Assembly: GCF_004197395.1 (NCBI RefSeq)
Contig: NZ_SELS01000032.1
Coordinates: 1-64,000 of the forward strand
Origin: Paraburkholderia sp. UYCP14C
GTDB taxonomy: Bacteria; Pseudomonadota; Gammaproteobacteria; Burkholderiales; Burkholderiaceae
Direction: 5' to 3'
Length of the DNA stretch: 64,000 bases
Position 1 is the first letter of the stretch. Every line of letters begins with the position of its first letter. Below, in pieces: positions 17,364-27,622 of the stretch. The notes under the pieces were generated by a model. That model saw only the letters and a program-made list of their open reading frames with translations. It did not search any database and was not told the origin of the DNA. A program made the position numbers and the translations under genes.

Positions 17364-18263
17364 TCACCGCTCGGCAACGTCTGCCGAGCCAGCTCGATCC
17401 TGTGCCGTTTCATCATCCGCTTGCGCATCGTCATGCTCGCCGTTGCTCGCGCGATGCTCGGCACCTCGTTCGATAAACGCGCGTGGGCTCGCACCGAACG
17501 CGCGCCGGAACATCGCCGAGAACGCGCTCTGGCTCTGATAGCCCAATTCCTGCGCGACGTGCGACAACGGCCGTCCCTGGCTCAACAACGGAATGGCGCG
17601 CGCGAGAATCGCTTGCTGACGCCACTGCGAAAAACTCACTCCCAGCTCCTGGCGGAACAGCCGCGCGATCGTGCGCGTGCTCGCGCCCACCGTCGATGCC
17701 CATTGTTCGAGCGACTCGCCATGCATCGGGTCGGCGATCACGGCCTCGCACAGCGCCCGCAGGCGCTTTTCGCTGGGCATCGGCACGGACAGCGGCAACG
17801 GTTCGGAGCGCGTCAGTTCATCGAGCGCGAGCGCGCCGAGCAGTTGCTCGCGCGCGGCGGACAGACCCGGCGTATCGAGCGCGGCAATCACCTCGCGCAA
17901 CAGGTTCGATACTTCGACGACGCGCGGCGTATCGAGCCCAGCCGGCACCGTACTCTCGGTGATGTACAGCGTGCGCAGGAACGCATCCTCGACGGCGACC
18001 ACTTCGTGCGTCACATGCGGCGGCAACCAGATCGCGCGCGATGGCGGCACCATCCATGTCGTGCCCGTCGTCGCGACCCGCAGGACGCCGCGCGACGCAT
18101 ATGCAACCTGCGCCCACGCATGCGTATGACGCGCGATATGCCAGCCCGCCGGCATCGGCCGCGAGCGCACGCGGATCGGGTGCATGTCGTTCGGCGCGAA
18201 CTCGGGCGGTATGTCGGCGAAACGCACGCGGCTCAACAGGTCGGAGTCGGCGGACGAGGTCAT
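17364..18263 (-). CDS. AraC family transcriptional regulator
   Basis: Encodes 299 residues from the ATG at 18263. An N-terminal cupin sensor domain (HIARHTHAWAQVAYASRGVL, then PPSRAIWLPPHVTHEV) is followed by a C-terminal double helix-turn-helix, with ASTRTIARLFRQELGVSFSQWRQQ and the signature YQSQSAFSAMFRRAFGASPRAF. The cupin plus C-terminal HTH layout resembles effector-binding AraC repressors and activators such as NimR/YdhB-like proteins. The effector and target are unknown; a divergent small enzyme gene 181 bases away is a candidate target. Confidence 0.88.
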   Translation of the reverse strand: MTSSADSDLLSRVRFADIPPEFAPNDMHPIRVRSRPMPAGWHIARHTHAWAQVAYASRGVLRVATTGTTWMVPPSRAIWLPPHVTHEVVAVEDAFLRTLYITESTVPAGLDTPRVVEVSNLLREVIAALDTPGLSAAREQLLGALALDELTRSEPLPLSVPMPSEKRLRALCEAVIADPMHGESLEQWASTVGASTRTIARLFRQELGVSFSQWRQQAILARAIPLLSQGRPLSHVAQELGYQSQSAFSAMFRRAFGASPRAFIERGAEHRASNGEHDDAQADDETAQDRAGSADVAER

Positions 18264-18444
18264 GGCAAGGTCGGTTCGGAGATCGGAGCCGGCGAAGGCG
18301 AGGCGCGATCGAGGCCAATCACCGTCGCGGGCTTCAAGCATTGTAGAGCGTCCCCAGTTGCTGTTGCCGACCGGCTGCCGTTGCATAATGTCCCGATGGC
18401 CCCGAGCCACCCACCTCACCTCTGACCACGGAGACTCAACGACG

Positions 18445-18846
18445 ATGCAGACCGTCTTTGTCTATGGCACGCTGCGTGCCGGCGAAACGAACGATATCAG
18501 CGAAGCCGCCGCGCGCAACGACCTCCCCGCGCCGAGCCTGCTCGGCAGCGCCACCGTGCGCGGCCATCTGTTCGATTTTGGCAACTATCCGGGTCTCGTC
18601 GTCGACGAGGCGGGCGTCGACGTGATCGGCGACGTCTATGAAATCGACGATGAACTCGTCGCGGTGCTCGACGAAATCGAAGCCGTCTATCCGGGCGTCG
18701 AGGATCGTTTTCTGGCGCGCGAGGTGATGGTCAAAGTGGACGGCAACGTGGTGAATTGCCGCTTCTATCCGGTCGCGCCGAACGCGGTAAAGGGGCTGCC
18801 CGAAATCCGTTCAGGAGATTGGGTCGAACATCGGCGCACCCGCTGA
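18445..18846 (+). CDS. Gamma-glutamylcyclotransferase-like (AIG2) protein
   Basis: Encodes 133 residues. It opens with VFVYGTLRAGETN, the YGTLR signature of the gamma-glutamylcyclotransferase/AIG2 fold. The GHLFDFGNYPGLV and DVYEIDDELVAVLDEIEAVYPG segments, with a conserved acidic residue, follow. The family cyclises gamma-glutamyl-amino acids or related amines; the bacterial substrate is not defined. It is divergent from the AraC regulator. An in-frame upstream start at 18184 overlaps that regulator and is not credible. Confidence 0.85.
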   Translation: MQTVFVYGTLRAGETNDISEAAARNDLPAPSLLGSATVRGHLFDFGNYPGLVVDEAGVDVIGDVYEIDDELVAVLDEIEAVYPGVEDRFLAREVMVKVDGNVVNCRFYPVAPNAVKGLPEIRSGDWVEHRRTR

Positions 18847-18866
18847 GCCGGTCCGCGCAAGCGGGC

Positions 18867-18905
18867 AAAAAAAAACGGCGCGCCACGATCTTCGTGGCGC
18901 GCCGT
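18867..18905 (-). terminator. Intrinsic terminator of aceB
   Basis: A perfect 14-base stem (18875-18888 with 18892-18905) and 3-base loop has a nine-A run on the plus strand, which becomes the U tract for leftward transcription. It can also block the convergent gene. Confidence 0.88.
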
Positions 18906-18978
18906 CATTCAGGCTGATGCGCTCACCTGGCTCGAGCAGGCCCAAGGCCCAAGGCTCGAGCCAGCATCATCGACACCA

Positions 18979-20571
18979 TCAAATCTCTTCGTAAAGCGGC
19001 AGCGTCAGAAAATCGGTGAACTGCTCCGCGGTCGACATCTGCTCGAAGATCTGCGCGGCGCGCTCATACGGCTGCGTATCTCCCCCCACCGACTGTTTGA
19101 CCTTGTCGAGTTCCTCGCCCGCGAGCTCGCGCACCAGTTCGACCGTCACCTTGCGGCCGTCGTCGAGTTTGCCCTTCGGCGAGCGGATCCACTGCCACAC
19201 CTGCGAGCGCGAAATCTCGGCGGTGGCCGCGTCTTCCATCAGGTTGTGAATCGGCACGCAGCCATTGCCCGCGAGCCACGAGCCCAGGTAGTGAATGCCG
19301 ACGTTGATGTTGTTGCGCAAGCCTGCTTCGGTGATCGGCGTTTCCGGCCGGAAGTCGAGCAGGTCGGTCGCGGTCACGAGCACGTCGATGCGCTGCTTGC
19401 CGATCTGGTTCGGCCGGTCGCCGAGCACCTTGACGAACTCTTCCATCGCGACCGGCACCAGGCCCGGATGCGCGACCCAGCCGCCGTCGTAGCCGTCGCC
19501 CGCGTCGCGCGCCTTGTCGGAGCGCACGCCGGCCATCGCCTTGTCGTTCGCGGTCGCATCGTTCTTGATCGGAATCAGCGCGCTCATGCCGCCGATCGCC
19601 GGCGCGTTGCGGCGATGGCAGGTCTTCAGCAACAGCAGCGCATACGCGCGCATGAACGGCGCGGTCATCGTGATCTGCGAGCGATCGGCGAGGCAGAAGT
19701 CGCGGTCGCTCTTGAACTTCTTGATTGCGGAGAAGATGTAGTCCCAGCGGCCCGCGTTCAGGCCCGAGCTATGTTCGCGCAGTTCGTACAGGATCTCGTC
19801 CATTTCAAACGCGGCGACGATCGTTTCGATCAGCACCGTCGCGCGAATCGTGCCGCGCGGCACGCCGACCGCTTCCTGCGCCGCGACGAAGATATCGTTC
19901 CACAGGCGCGCTTCGAGATGGCTCTCCATCTTCGGCAGATAGAAGTACGGGCCCGAGCCGCGCGCGATCAGCTCCTTCGCGTTGTGCACCATGTACAGCG
20001 CGAAATCGAAGATGCCGCCCGACACGCGCTTGCCGTCGACCTTCACGTGCTTCTCGTCGAGATGCCAGCCGCGCGGACGCACGATCAGCGTCGCGGTCTT
20101 GTCGTTGAGGCGGTACGACTTGCCGTTCTGTTCGAGCGAGATCGTGCGGCGCACCGCGTCCTTCAGATTGATATGGCCGGTGATCTGGTTGTCCCAGCTC
20201 GGCGCGTTCGAATCCTCGAAGTCGCTCATGTAGGAGTCGGCGCCTGAATTGAGCGCATTGATGATCATCTTGCGCTCGACGGGACCGGTGATCTCGACGC
20301 GCCTGCACTGCAGATCCTGCGGCAGCGGAGCGATCTTCCAGTCGCCTTCGCGCACGCTCTTCGTGGCCGCGAGGAAGTCGGGTCGCTCGCCCACGTCGAG
20401 CCGCTTCGTGCGCTCGACGCGGGCCTGCAGCAACTGCTGACGGCGCGGCTCGAAAGAACGGTGCAAGGCCGCGACGAGTTCCAGCGCTTCGCGGGTGAGG
20501 ATCGCTTCAAAGCCGGGCTTGATCTCACCGGTGATTTCCATGCCCTGAGGCAGCGACAGTGAATTAGCCAT
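18979..20571 (-). CDS. aceB: Malate synthase A
   Basis: Encodes 530 residues from the ATG at 20571, which has a GGAG ribosome site. Malate synthase A condenses glyoxylate with acetyl-CoA to malate, the second step of the glyoxylate shunt used on acetate and fatty acids. Family landmarks include SDFEDSNAPSWDN (about 115-127), LIVRPRGWHL, PYFYLPKMESHLEARLWNDIF, RGTIRATVLIET and NINVGIHYLGSWL. The length matches isoform A. A longer frame to 21327 only overlaps the neighbouring dehalogenase gene. The partner aceA lies 2.8 kb away on the same strand. Confidence 0.96.
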   Translation of the reverse strand: MANSLSLPQGMEITGEIKPGFEAILTREALELVAALHRSFEPRRQQLLQARVERTKRLDVGERPDFLAATKSVREGDWKIAPLPQDLQCRRVEITGPVERKMIINALNSGADSYMSDFEDSNAPSWDNQITGHINLKDAVRRTISLEQNGKSYRLNDKTATLIVRPRGWHLDEKHVKVDGKRVSGGIFDFALYMVHNAKELIARGSGPYFYLPKMESHLEARLWNDIFVAAQEAVGVPRGTIRATVLIETIVAAFEMDEILYELREHSSGLNAGRWDYIFSAIKKFKSDRDFCLADRSQITMTAPFMRAYALLLLKTCHRRNAPAIGGMSALIPIKNDATANDKAMAGVRSDKARDAGDGYDGGWVAHPGLVPVAMEEFVKVLGDRPNQIGKQRIDVLVTATDLLDFRPETPITEAGLRNNINVGIHYLGSWLAGNGCVPIHNLMEDAATAEISRSQVWQWIRSPKGKLDDGRKVTVELVRELAGEELDKVKQSVGGDTQPYERAAQIFEQMSTAEQFTDFLTLPLYEEI

Positions 20572-20651
20572 GTTTTCTCCTTGGTCGGTCAGATTGCAAA
20601 AATGCGAAGGTTGAAAAGGGTTGCGTGGATTGCCGAATGAAAGTGGCGCCG

Positions 20652-21464
20652 TCATTCGCGCGGGCTGGCGCGCTTGCGGTTGCCACTGCCATGAGTTTTC
20701 GTTTGACGGCTGCCGGCCGGGCGTGTCGACGTCGCGAGTGTCTGCAGAAAGCCCGGCAGGTCGTTCATGCCAGCGCCGGTGCCATGCGGCGTCACGCCGA
20801 GCTCTTCGACGGGCAGGTTCTGCCGGTTCAGCCAGAACGTCGTGAAGCCGAACCATGTCGCGCCCGCCACGTCCCAGCCGTTCGACGACACGAACACGAT
20901 CTCGCGTGCGGCCACGCCGAACGCGTCGGGGCCGAGTGCGTACGCGGCGGGCGAGGGTTTGTAGGCGCGCACCGCGTCGACCGACAGCACGTGATCGAAG
21001 AGGGCGCTCATGCCGGCGCTCTTGACCGCGATGTCGAGCATTTGCGGATTGCCGTTCGACAGAATCGCGAGTCCGGCACGCGGGGCGGCTGCAGGCTCGC
21101 GCAACGCGCGCAGCACCGGCACCGCGTCGGGGAACGCGGACAGGCACGCGTATTCGTCCATCAGACGTTTTTCGGCCGTGCGGCCCAGCGTGAGCTGCAG
21201 TCGTTTCGCGGCGAAGCGTAGCGCGTCGAGCGTGATGTCCCAGAACGGGCGGTAGTGTTCGCCGGGGGCGTCGCTGCGCGCGGCGAGCGTGCGCAGTTGC
21301 GTGTATTCGATCTGCTTCTGGCGCCACAGCTGCGACAGCGCGTCGCCGTGGCCGGGGAACAGTTGCTCCGCGGCGGCGATCACCGAATGCACGTCGAACA
21401 ACGTGCCGTAGGCGTCGAAAATCACTGCTCGCGGGAAAGGTGTCGTTGTGGCCGACATTGCCAT
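20652..21464 (-). CDS. L-2-haloacid dehalogenase (HAD type II)
   Basis: Encodes 270 residues of the HAD superfamily. Essentially all active-site positions known from the L-2-haloacid dehalogenase family are present: nucleophile Asp17 in DAYGTLFD, Thr21, Arg48 in the LWRQKQIEYT motif, Ser136 in LSNG, Lys169 and Tyr175 in YKPSPAAY, and Ser193, Asn195 and Asp198 in SSNGWDV. The reaction hydrolyses L-2-haloacids to D-2-hydroxyacids, for example haloacetate to glycolate. It sits 80 bases upstream of aceB on the same strand. The C-terminal 30 residues are basic and variable. A second ATG two codons in (21458) is possible. Confidence 0.88.
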   Translation of the reverse strand: MAMSATTTPFPRAVIFDAYGTLFDVHSVIAAAEQLFPGHGDALSQLWRQKQIEYTQLRTLAARSDAPGEHYRPFWDITLDALRFAAKRLQLTLGRTAEKRLMDEYACLSAFPDAVPVLRALREPAAAPRAGLAILSNGNPQMLDIAVKSAGMSALFDHVLSVDAVRAYKPSPAAYALGPDAFGVAAREIVFVSSNGWDVAGATWFGFTTFWLNRQNLPVEELGVTPHGTGAGMNDLPGFLQTLATSTRPAGSRQTKTHGSGNRKRASPRE

Positions 21465-21525
21465 GCGCTCCTGTCAGAGGTCGGGATCGATTGTATTGGT
21501 GACCTTAGGTGCTAAAAAATAGGCT

Positions 21526-21543
21526 AAAGATCACTTGATCTTT
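21526..21543. promoter_or_regulatory. Perfect palindrome between dehalogenase and LysR genes
   Basis: AAAGATCACTTGATCTTT is an 8-base inverted repeat with a 2-base spacer, 56 bases upstream of the lysR start and 62 bases upstream of the dehalogenase start. It is a good candidate for the regulator's own binding site in the shared control region. Confidence 0.5.
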
Positions 21544-21598
21544 TACTTTCATATACCTAATCTCACACGCAACTTCACTTTTGCGGCGCGTATCGTTC

Positions 21599-22501
21599 AT
21601 GGACCGTTTCAAACAGATCGAGACTTTCGCTACCGTCGCGACCAAAGGGAGCCTGTCCGCGGCGGCGCTCGCCGAGGGCGTCGCGCCCGCGATCATCGGC
21701 CGACGCATCGACGCGCTCGAGGAACGCCTCGGCGTCAAGCTGCTCGTGCGCACGACGCGCAAGATCACGCTGACCTTCGAAGGCTCGGCCTTTCTCGAAG
21801 ACTGCCAGCGCATTCTTCACGACATGCAGAACGCCGAGGCGAGCGTGTCCGCGGGCGGGGTGAAGGCGAGCGGCCATCTGCGGCTGTCGGCGCCGGCCGG
21901 CTTCGGGCGCCGGCATGTGGCGCCACTCGTGCCGGCGTTTACGGTCGCGCATCCGGACGTGTCGATCACACTCGATCTGTCCGATCGTCTCGTCGACCTC
22001 GTCAACGAAGGTTTCGATTGCGCGGTGCGGCTCGGCGAATTGCCCGATTCGTCGCTGGTGTCGCTGAAGCTCGCGGAGAACCGGCGCGTGTGCGTCGCTT
22101 CGCCCGCGTATCTGAGCCGGCGCGGCGCGCCGCACAGCCTCGCCGATCTCGCGCGCCACAACTGCCTTGCGCTCGGCGCGAGCGCCAACCAGCAGCGCGG
22201 CTGGATGTTCCAGCACGACGGCAAGGTCGTGTCGATCAAGGTGTCCGGCACGATGGAATGCTCGGACGGCGCGGTGCTGCACGAATGGTGTCTGGCCGGA
22301 CACGGGCTCGCGTGGCGATCGTGGTGGGAGATCGGCGCGGAGATTGCGACGGGCCGCCTCGTCACCGTGCTCGACGAATTCGCCGCGCCGCCGATCGGCA
22401 TCCACGCGGTGTTCCCGCAGCGCCGTCATCTGCCGTTGCGGGTGAGGCTGTTTCTGGACTTTCTCAAGCATACGTACGGCGAACCCGGTTACTGGGACTG
22501 A
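21599..22501 (+). CDS. LysR family transcriptional regulator
   Basis: Encodes 300 residues from the ATG at 21599 (an earlier start at 21581 is possible). The N-terminal winged HTH reads FATVATKGSLSAAALAEGVAPAIIGRRIDALEERLGVKLLVRTTR. The effector-binding domain, in the CrgA/DsdC-like short form, spans about 90-295. It is divergent from the dehalogenase gene, the classical arrangement for a LysR regulator and its target, so it probably controls the dehalogenase and perhaps aceB. The effector cannot be read from sequence. Confidence 0.92.
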   Translation: MDRFKQIETFATVATKGSLSAAALAEGVAPAIIGRRIDALEERLGVKLLVRTTRKITLTFEGSAFLEDCQRILHDMQNAEASVSAGGVKASGHLRLSAPAGFGRRHVAPLVPAFTVAHPDVSITLDLSDRLVDLVNEGFDCAVRLGELPDSSLVSLKLAENRRVCVASPAYLSRRGAPHSLADLARHNCLALGASANQQRGWMFQHDGKVVSIKVSGTMECSDGAVLHEWCLAGHGLAWRSWWEIGAEIATGRLVTVLDEFAAPPIGIHAVFPQRRHLPLRVRLFLDFLKHTYGEPGYWD

Positions 22502-22625
22502 TGCGCCGATCTTCAGACAGACGCGATTACCTGCATTCATACGCATTACAATCGTTTCGAGCAGCCTGCACCCTGGGCTTTGTTGGACGCTGACGCCGTG
22601 CTTCGCACAGCCGGCGACGGAGGGC

Positions 22626-23063
22626 ATGATGTTCACGCACATCCTGGTTCCGACCGATGGTTCAGACCTGTCACGCAAGGCCATAGCGGGTGCGATCGAC
22701 CTCGCTCAGGCCGTGGGCGCCCGCGTTACCGCGTATGCATGTCTGCCGCAATATCCGTACTCGCCGTTTTCCGATGTCGCGGTCGAACCGCCCGGCGAGT
22801 TCCTGCAACGCAGCGAGCGCGAAGCGCGCGTGCATCTGCGCGAAGTCGAGCATGCGGCGCACCGCGTCGGCGTCAGTGTCGAGAGCCGCACGAGCGTGCA
22901 TCCCGCGCCTTATCTCGGCATCATCGAAGCGGCCGAGCAGGGCGGCTGCGACGTGATCTTCATGGCCTCGCATGGGCGGCGCGGGCTCGGCAGCCTGCTG
23001 ATCGGTAGTGAAACGCAGCGTGTGCTCACGCATACGAAGATTCCCGTGATCGTCTATCGCTGA
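22626..23063 (+). CDS. Universal stress protein (UspA family)
   Basis: Encodes 145 residues with the Usp fold. The N-terminal strand FTHILVPTDGSDLSRKA contains the conserved Asp. The C-terminal nucleotide loop SHGRRGLGSLLIGS keeps the G-x9-GS spacing typical of ATP-binding members, although the first Gly of the full motif is Ala. It ends VLTHTKIPVIVYR. The start may be either of two adjacent ATGs. A TACAAT box at 22547-22552 is a possible -10. Confidence 0.9.
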   Translation: MMFTHILVPTDGSDLSRKAIAGAIDLAQAVGARVTAYACLPQYPYSPFSDVAVEPPGEFLQRSEREARVHLREVEHAAHRVGVSVESRTSVHPAPYLGIIEAAEQGGCDVIFMASHGRRGLGSLLIGSETQRVLTHTKIPVIVYR

Positions 23064-23107
23064 AGCTTCGCGCACGCCCGGCCGCTTGCCGGCGCGCGGC
23101 GCCTTCG

Positions 23108-23143
23108 AAAAAAAACGCGCCGGCGGCACGCTGCCGGCGCGTT
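23108..23143 (-). terminator. Intrinsic terminator, leftward (aceA)
   Basis: An 11-base GC-rich stem (23114-23124 with 23133-23143) has an eight-A run on the plus strand, which is a U tract for leftward transcripts. It lies about 190 bases beyond the aceA stop and 45 bases beyond the convergent uspA stop. Confidence 0.75.
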
Positions 23144-23335
23144 CAGCTTCGCCGCACGCTTGCCGCGTGCTGGCTTCTTTCAGACTCTCCGGCCGTCGGT
23201 ATTCGCGCGCACGCTACTGCCAATCCCGGACGGCACGGCCCTCCCTGTGTCGGCGGCACTCTGGCGGTGCCGCTCGACGTTTGCCGATCGTTGCTGCGCT
23301 CAGGCCACGGGACTACATAACCCGGCTGGCCGGTC

Positions 23336-24646
<1,311 letters not shown>

Positions 24647-24957
24647 GATGTGCTCCTTCGATGCCAGTTACGGAAGATGGGTGACTCTGTCTTCTCGAAG
24701 CGAGGGGCCCGGGAGGCGTTCTGGTTCGTGAAGTCTTATATAAGAGTCTAGGCAAATCGATGGACGCGCAATAGACGCCGCAAAGCGTTTTTCCAATATT
24801 TATTTTTCTATTAAATCAATAGGTTGAGTCCTACGTTTCGCAATAGGAAACGATATTTTCCCTGCTGCAATTGCCGTTCTTGTGCCTTGCAGCATCATTT
24901 TTTACGACACAAAAAAATTTGTCACATGGTGAAATTTGGGGCGCCGAAGCATAGGCG
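24647..24957 (-). other. Control region of aceA
   Basis: No gene is supported. The stretch is AT-rich, contains a 12-base perfect palindrome TCTTATATAAGA (24734-24745) that may hold the -10 for aceA, and a GTTTC-N7-GAAAC inverted repeat (24835-24851) that looks like a regulator site. I cannot name the regulator. Confidence 0.45.
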
Positions 24958-24988
24958 AAAAAAAACCGGCGCCTGAGCACCGGTTTTC
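24958..24988 (-). terminator. Intrinsic terminator of the rhlE gene
   Basis: A stem of eight pairs with one wobble (24965-24972 with 24977-24984) is followed leftward by a run of eight U equivalents, 54 bases after the helicase stop. Confidence 0.85.
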
Positions 24989-25041
24989 TTCTGTTGTCAC
25001 GGACGGCGGGAAACCGTCCGTTGCGTCAGGTGGGGTAGCGA

Positions 25042-26685
25042 TTAGCTGCCGCGACGTGCCGTACGGGGACCGTCGTTGCGGCGCGCGCCGTAGCCGTCGC
25101 GCGAACCGTAACCGTCACGCGAACCACCGCCGAAGCCTTCGCGCGAACCATAGCCGTCACGCGAACCGCCGTGGCTTTCGCGCGAGCCGTAGCCATCACG
25201 CGAACCGCCGGCCGACTTGTTGCCCCAGCTGTTGCCGTTGCTATTGCCATTGCCGCTACCGCTGCGCGAGCCGCCGTAGCCGCCCGGCTTGCCCGAACCG
25301 CTGCCGAAGCGACGGCCGTTACCGCCGCCCGGGCGGCCGCGGCCGCCGAAGCCAGGACGGCCATTGCCCGAAGGCGGCGCCTTGCGCGGCTCGAAGCCTT
25401 CGACGACGTTGACCGGCAGCGGCGTGCGCACGAAGCGCTCGATGCGCTTCAGCGCGCCCTGTTCGGCGTGATGCACGAGGCTCACCGCGATACCCGAGCG
25501 GCCCGCGCGGCCGGTACGGCCGATGCGGTGCACGTAGTCTTCGGCGAACTTCGGCAGGTCGTAGTTGAACACGTGCGTGATGCCCGGGATGTCGATACCG
25601 CGAGCGGCGACGTCGGTTGCAACCAGCACGCGCACGCGACGCTCGCGCAGCGCGCGAATCGTGCGGTTACGCGCGCCTTGCGGCAGGTCGCCGTGCAGCG
25701 CGGCCGATTCGAAACCGGCGTCGGCCAGACGGCCCGCCAGCTGGTCGGCGTCCATCTTGGTTGCCGTGAAGACGATCGCCTGGTCGAGGCCGTCGGCACG
25801 CAGCAGATGGTCGAGCAGACGGTCCTTGTGATCGCGGTCGTCGACGTAGTGGACGGTTTGCGAGATGTTGGTGCGCTGCTCCATGCGCTGGACGATCTCG
25901 ATACGCTCCGGATCCTTCAACAGACGGCCGGTCAGCGAACCGATCTTGCCGTCGAGCGTGGCCGAGAACAGCATGGTCTGACGCGAAGCCGGCGTTTCGG
26001 CGACGATCGTGTCGATGTCGTCGATGAAGCCCATGTCGAGCATGCGGTCGGCTTCGTCGAGCACGAGGATCTGCAGTTGCGACAGATCGATGCGGCCGCG
26101 CTCGAGGTGGTCGATCAGACGGCCCGGCGTCGCGACGAGGATTTCGGGGTTCTTCGCGAGCAGCATCAGCTGCTGGCCATAAGCGACGCCACCGAGAATG
26201 CTGACGGTGCGCAGGCGCTTCAGATGCTTGCCGTACGTCGCGGCGGCGGTCGTGACCTGCATCGCGAGTTCACGGGTCGGGGTCAGCACCAGCATGGTCG
26301 GACGCGCGACCGGCTGCGGACGGCGGCCGCGGCCACCGTCGGCCGGACGCGGTTCGCGCGGCTGGCTCGCCTGGGTTTTTTGCAGCTGCGCGAAACGCTC
26401 GATCGCGGGCAGCATGAAGGCTGCCGTCTTGCCCGAACCGGTCGGGCTCGAAACCAGCAGATCGCGGCCGGCGATACCAGCCGGCACCGCGCGTTGCTGC
26501 ACCGGCGTCGGGTGCTCGTAGCCAGCGGCGGTCAGCGCGGAGACGACTTCCGCGGACAGGCCGAGCGACGCGAAGCTCGGCTTGGCGTCAGCTTGCGCGG
26601 CGGCTTCGGGAGCGGCGGGCGCAAGACCAAGTGCTTCGTCGGCGATGGCGTTCAACGGGCTGCTGGGGGTGTTGCTCAAAGTCAT
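25042..26685 (-). CDS. rhlE: DEAD-box RNA helicase (RhlE-like)
   Basis: Encodes 547 residues from the ATG at 26685, which has AAGGA six bases upstream. The helicase core has the Q motif (FASLGL through TPVQQRAVP), Walker A SPTGSGKT, LVLDEADRML, SAT, VATDVAARGIDIPGI and HRIGRTGRAG. The last 120 residues are Gly/Arg/Ser/Tyr-rich with repeats of the GSRDGYGSRE type, an RNA-binding, phase-separation-prone tail. It unwinds rRNA or mRNA structure, probably in ribosome assembly or cold adaptation. The naming among RhlE, SrmB and CshA types is based on general layout. Confidence 0.9.
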   Translation of the reverse strand: MTLSNTPSSPLNAIADEALGLAPAAPEAAAQADAKPSFASLGLSAEVVSALTAAGYEHPTPVQQRAVPAGIAGRDLLVSSPTGSGKTAAFMLPAIERFAQLQKTQASQPREPRPADGGRGRRPQPVARPTMLVLTPTRELAMQVTTAAATYGKHLKRLRTVSILGGVAYGQQLMLLAKNPEILVATPGRLIDHLERGRIDLSQLQILVLDEADRMLDMGFIDDIDTIVAETPASRQTMLFSATLDGKIGSLTGRLLKDPERIEIVQRMEQRTNISQTVHYVDDRDHKDRLLDHLLRADGLDQAIVFTATKMDADQLAGRLADAGFESAALHGDLPQGARNRTIRALRERRVRVLVATDVAARGIDIPGITHVFNYDLPKFAEDYVHRIGRTGRAGRSGIAVSLVHHAEQGALKRIERFVRTPLPVNVVEGFEPRKAPPSGNGRPGFGGRGRPGGGNGRRFGSGSGKPGGYGGSRSGSGNGNSNGNSWGNKSAGGSRDGYGSRESHGGSRDGYGSREGFGGGSRDGYGSRDGYGARRNDGPRTARRGS

Positions 26686-27187
26686 GTGAATCCTTGAAAA
26701 CGATCCTGGGTGGTTCATCGGATGAAAACGTCAACGCCAATCGGCATACCCAAGTCGTCGGATTCAGCGAGCAATAAAGCAGCGAGCAAATCGAAAAACG
26801 GGGGCAACTCGCGACAATGAAGGCGAGTTTTTCGTTAGAAGCTGTATCGGATGCGACGTGCCAACATGGCGAGTCGCCAGCCTGGGACTTGAGCCCGTAG
26901 GGGGCTAGGCAGAAGGGGACAGGTTCTAAACTGGATTGGAGCAAACGCTATGAGACGCTGCGCCGCGAGGACCGCTGGAAAAAACGGGCAAAGCAGTGAA
27001 GCGCAGGCGGCATTATAGCGACATTTGCTGCACTGCGCCACCATTCGGGCAATTCCGACAGAAAAAAGTGCCGGAATGACGTAGGGAAGTGAGTGCGGAG
27101 GCTCGGAGCAGCGTGTCCGAAACCGCCGCGCAGCCGTCGAAGCGTTGCCGGACGGTCATTTCCGCAGATGATTGGCGCGCCCGAGGC
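26686..27187 (-). other. 502-base gap: long leader of the helicase gene
   Basis: No coding frame is convincing. A consensus TATAAT on the minus strand (27012-27017) would start a transcript near 27005, giving a leader of roughly 320 bases to the helicase ATG. Long structured leaders are common for DEAD-box helicase genes that are cold-induced or autoregulated. The part of the leader near 26870-26930 contains a GC-rich self-complementary stretch (AGCCC near AGGGGGCT). Confidence 0.45.
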
Positions 27188-27457
27188 TCAGGCCGCGGCG
27201 CCGCTCTTCAGCGATTCGACGAGTTCGACGTATTGCTGCTTCGCAGCGTCCTGCGCGGTGCCCTTGAGCGCCGCCCACGCATCGTACTTGTATCTGCCGA
27301 CGACGTCCGTGAAGCCCGGCTTGTCGCCGTGCACGTCGCCTTCGCTCGCCTGCTTGAACAGCGCATAGAGACGCAGCAGCGTCAGATTGCCCGGACGCTC
27401 GGGCAGTTGCTTGACGTCTTGCTGGGCTTGCTCGAACTGGGAGTTGATGTCGGTCAT
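27188..27457 (-). CDS. Acyl-CoA-binding protein
   Basis: Encodes 89 residues, the full length of a free-standing ACBP. Hallmarks are FEQAQQDVKQLPERPGN at the N-terminus, LLRLYALFKQASEGD (the YxxYKQAxxGD motif), and KYDAWAALKGTAQDAAKQQYVELV, which supplies the CoA-binding Lys, Trp and Tyr. It binds long-chain acyl-CoA in the cytosol and buffers it for lipid metabolism. ACBP genes are scattered in bacteria but regular in Burkholderiales. It is divergent from tsaB. Confidence 0.93.
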   Translation of the reverse strand: MTDINSQFEQAQQDVKQLPERPGNLTLLRLYALFKQASEGDVHGDKPGFTDVVGRYKYDAWAALKGTAQDAAKQQYVELVESLKSGAAA

Positions 27458-27622
27458 GTCGTTTGGCCCGCGTGGCGGGATAGATGAGATCGGCCGAAAA
27501 TCATAACAATTGCCCGCCGCCGCGGGGCCGAGGGCTTATTCCAAACGGTGGCGGCCGTGAAGCCGGACAGCGCGTCCGCGCAAACCACCATTCGCGCGCA
27601 GCGCGCCGATACAATACGGTCC

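Noticed and set aside
18979-21327. A 782-residue frame that would fuse malate synthase to an N-terminal extension
   Set aside because: The extension is an out-of-frame reading of the dehalogenase; a ribosome site and family start fix the ATG at 20571.
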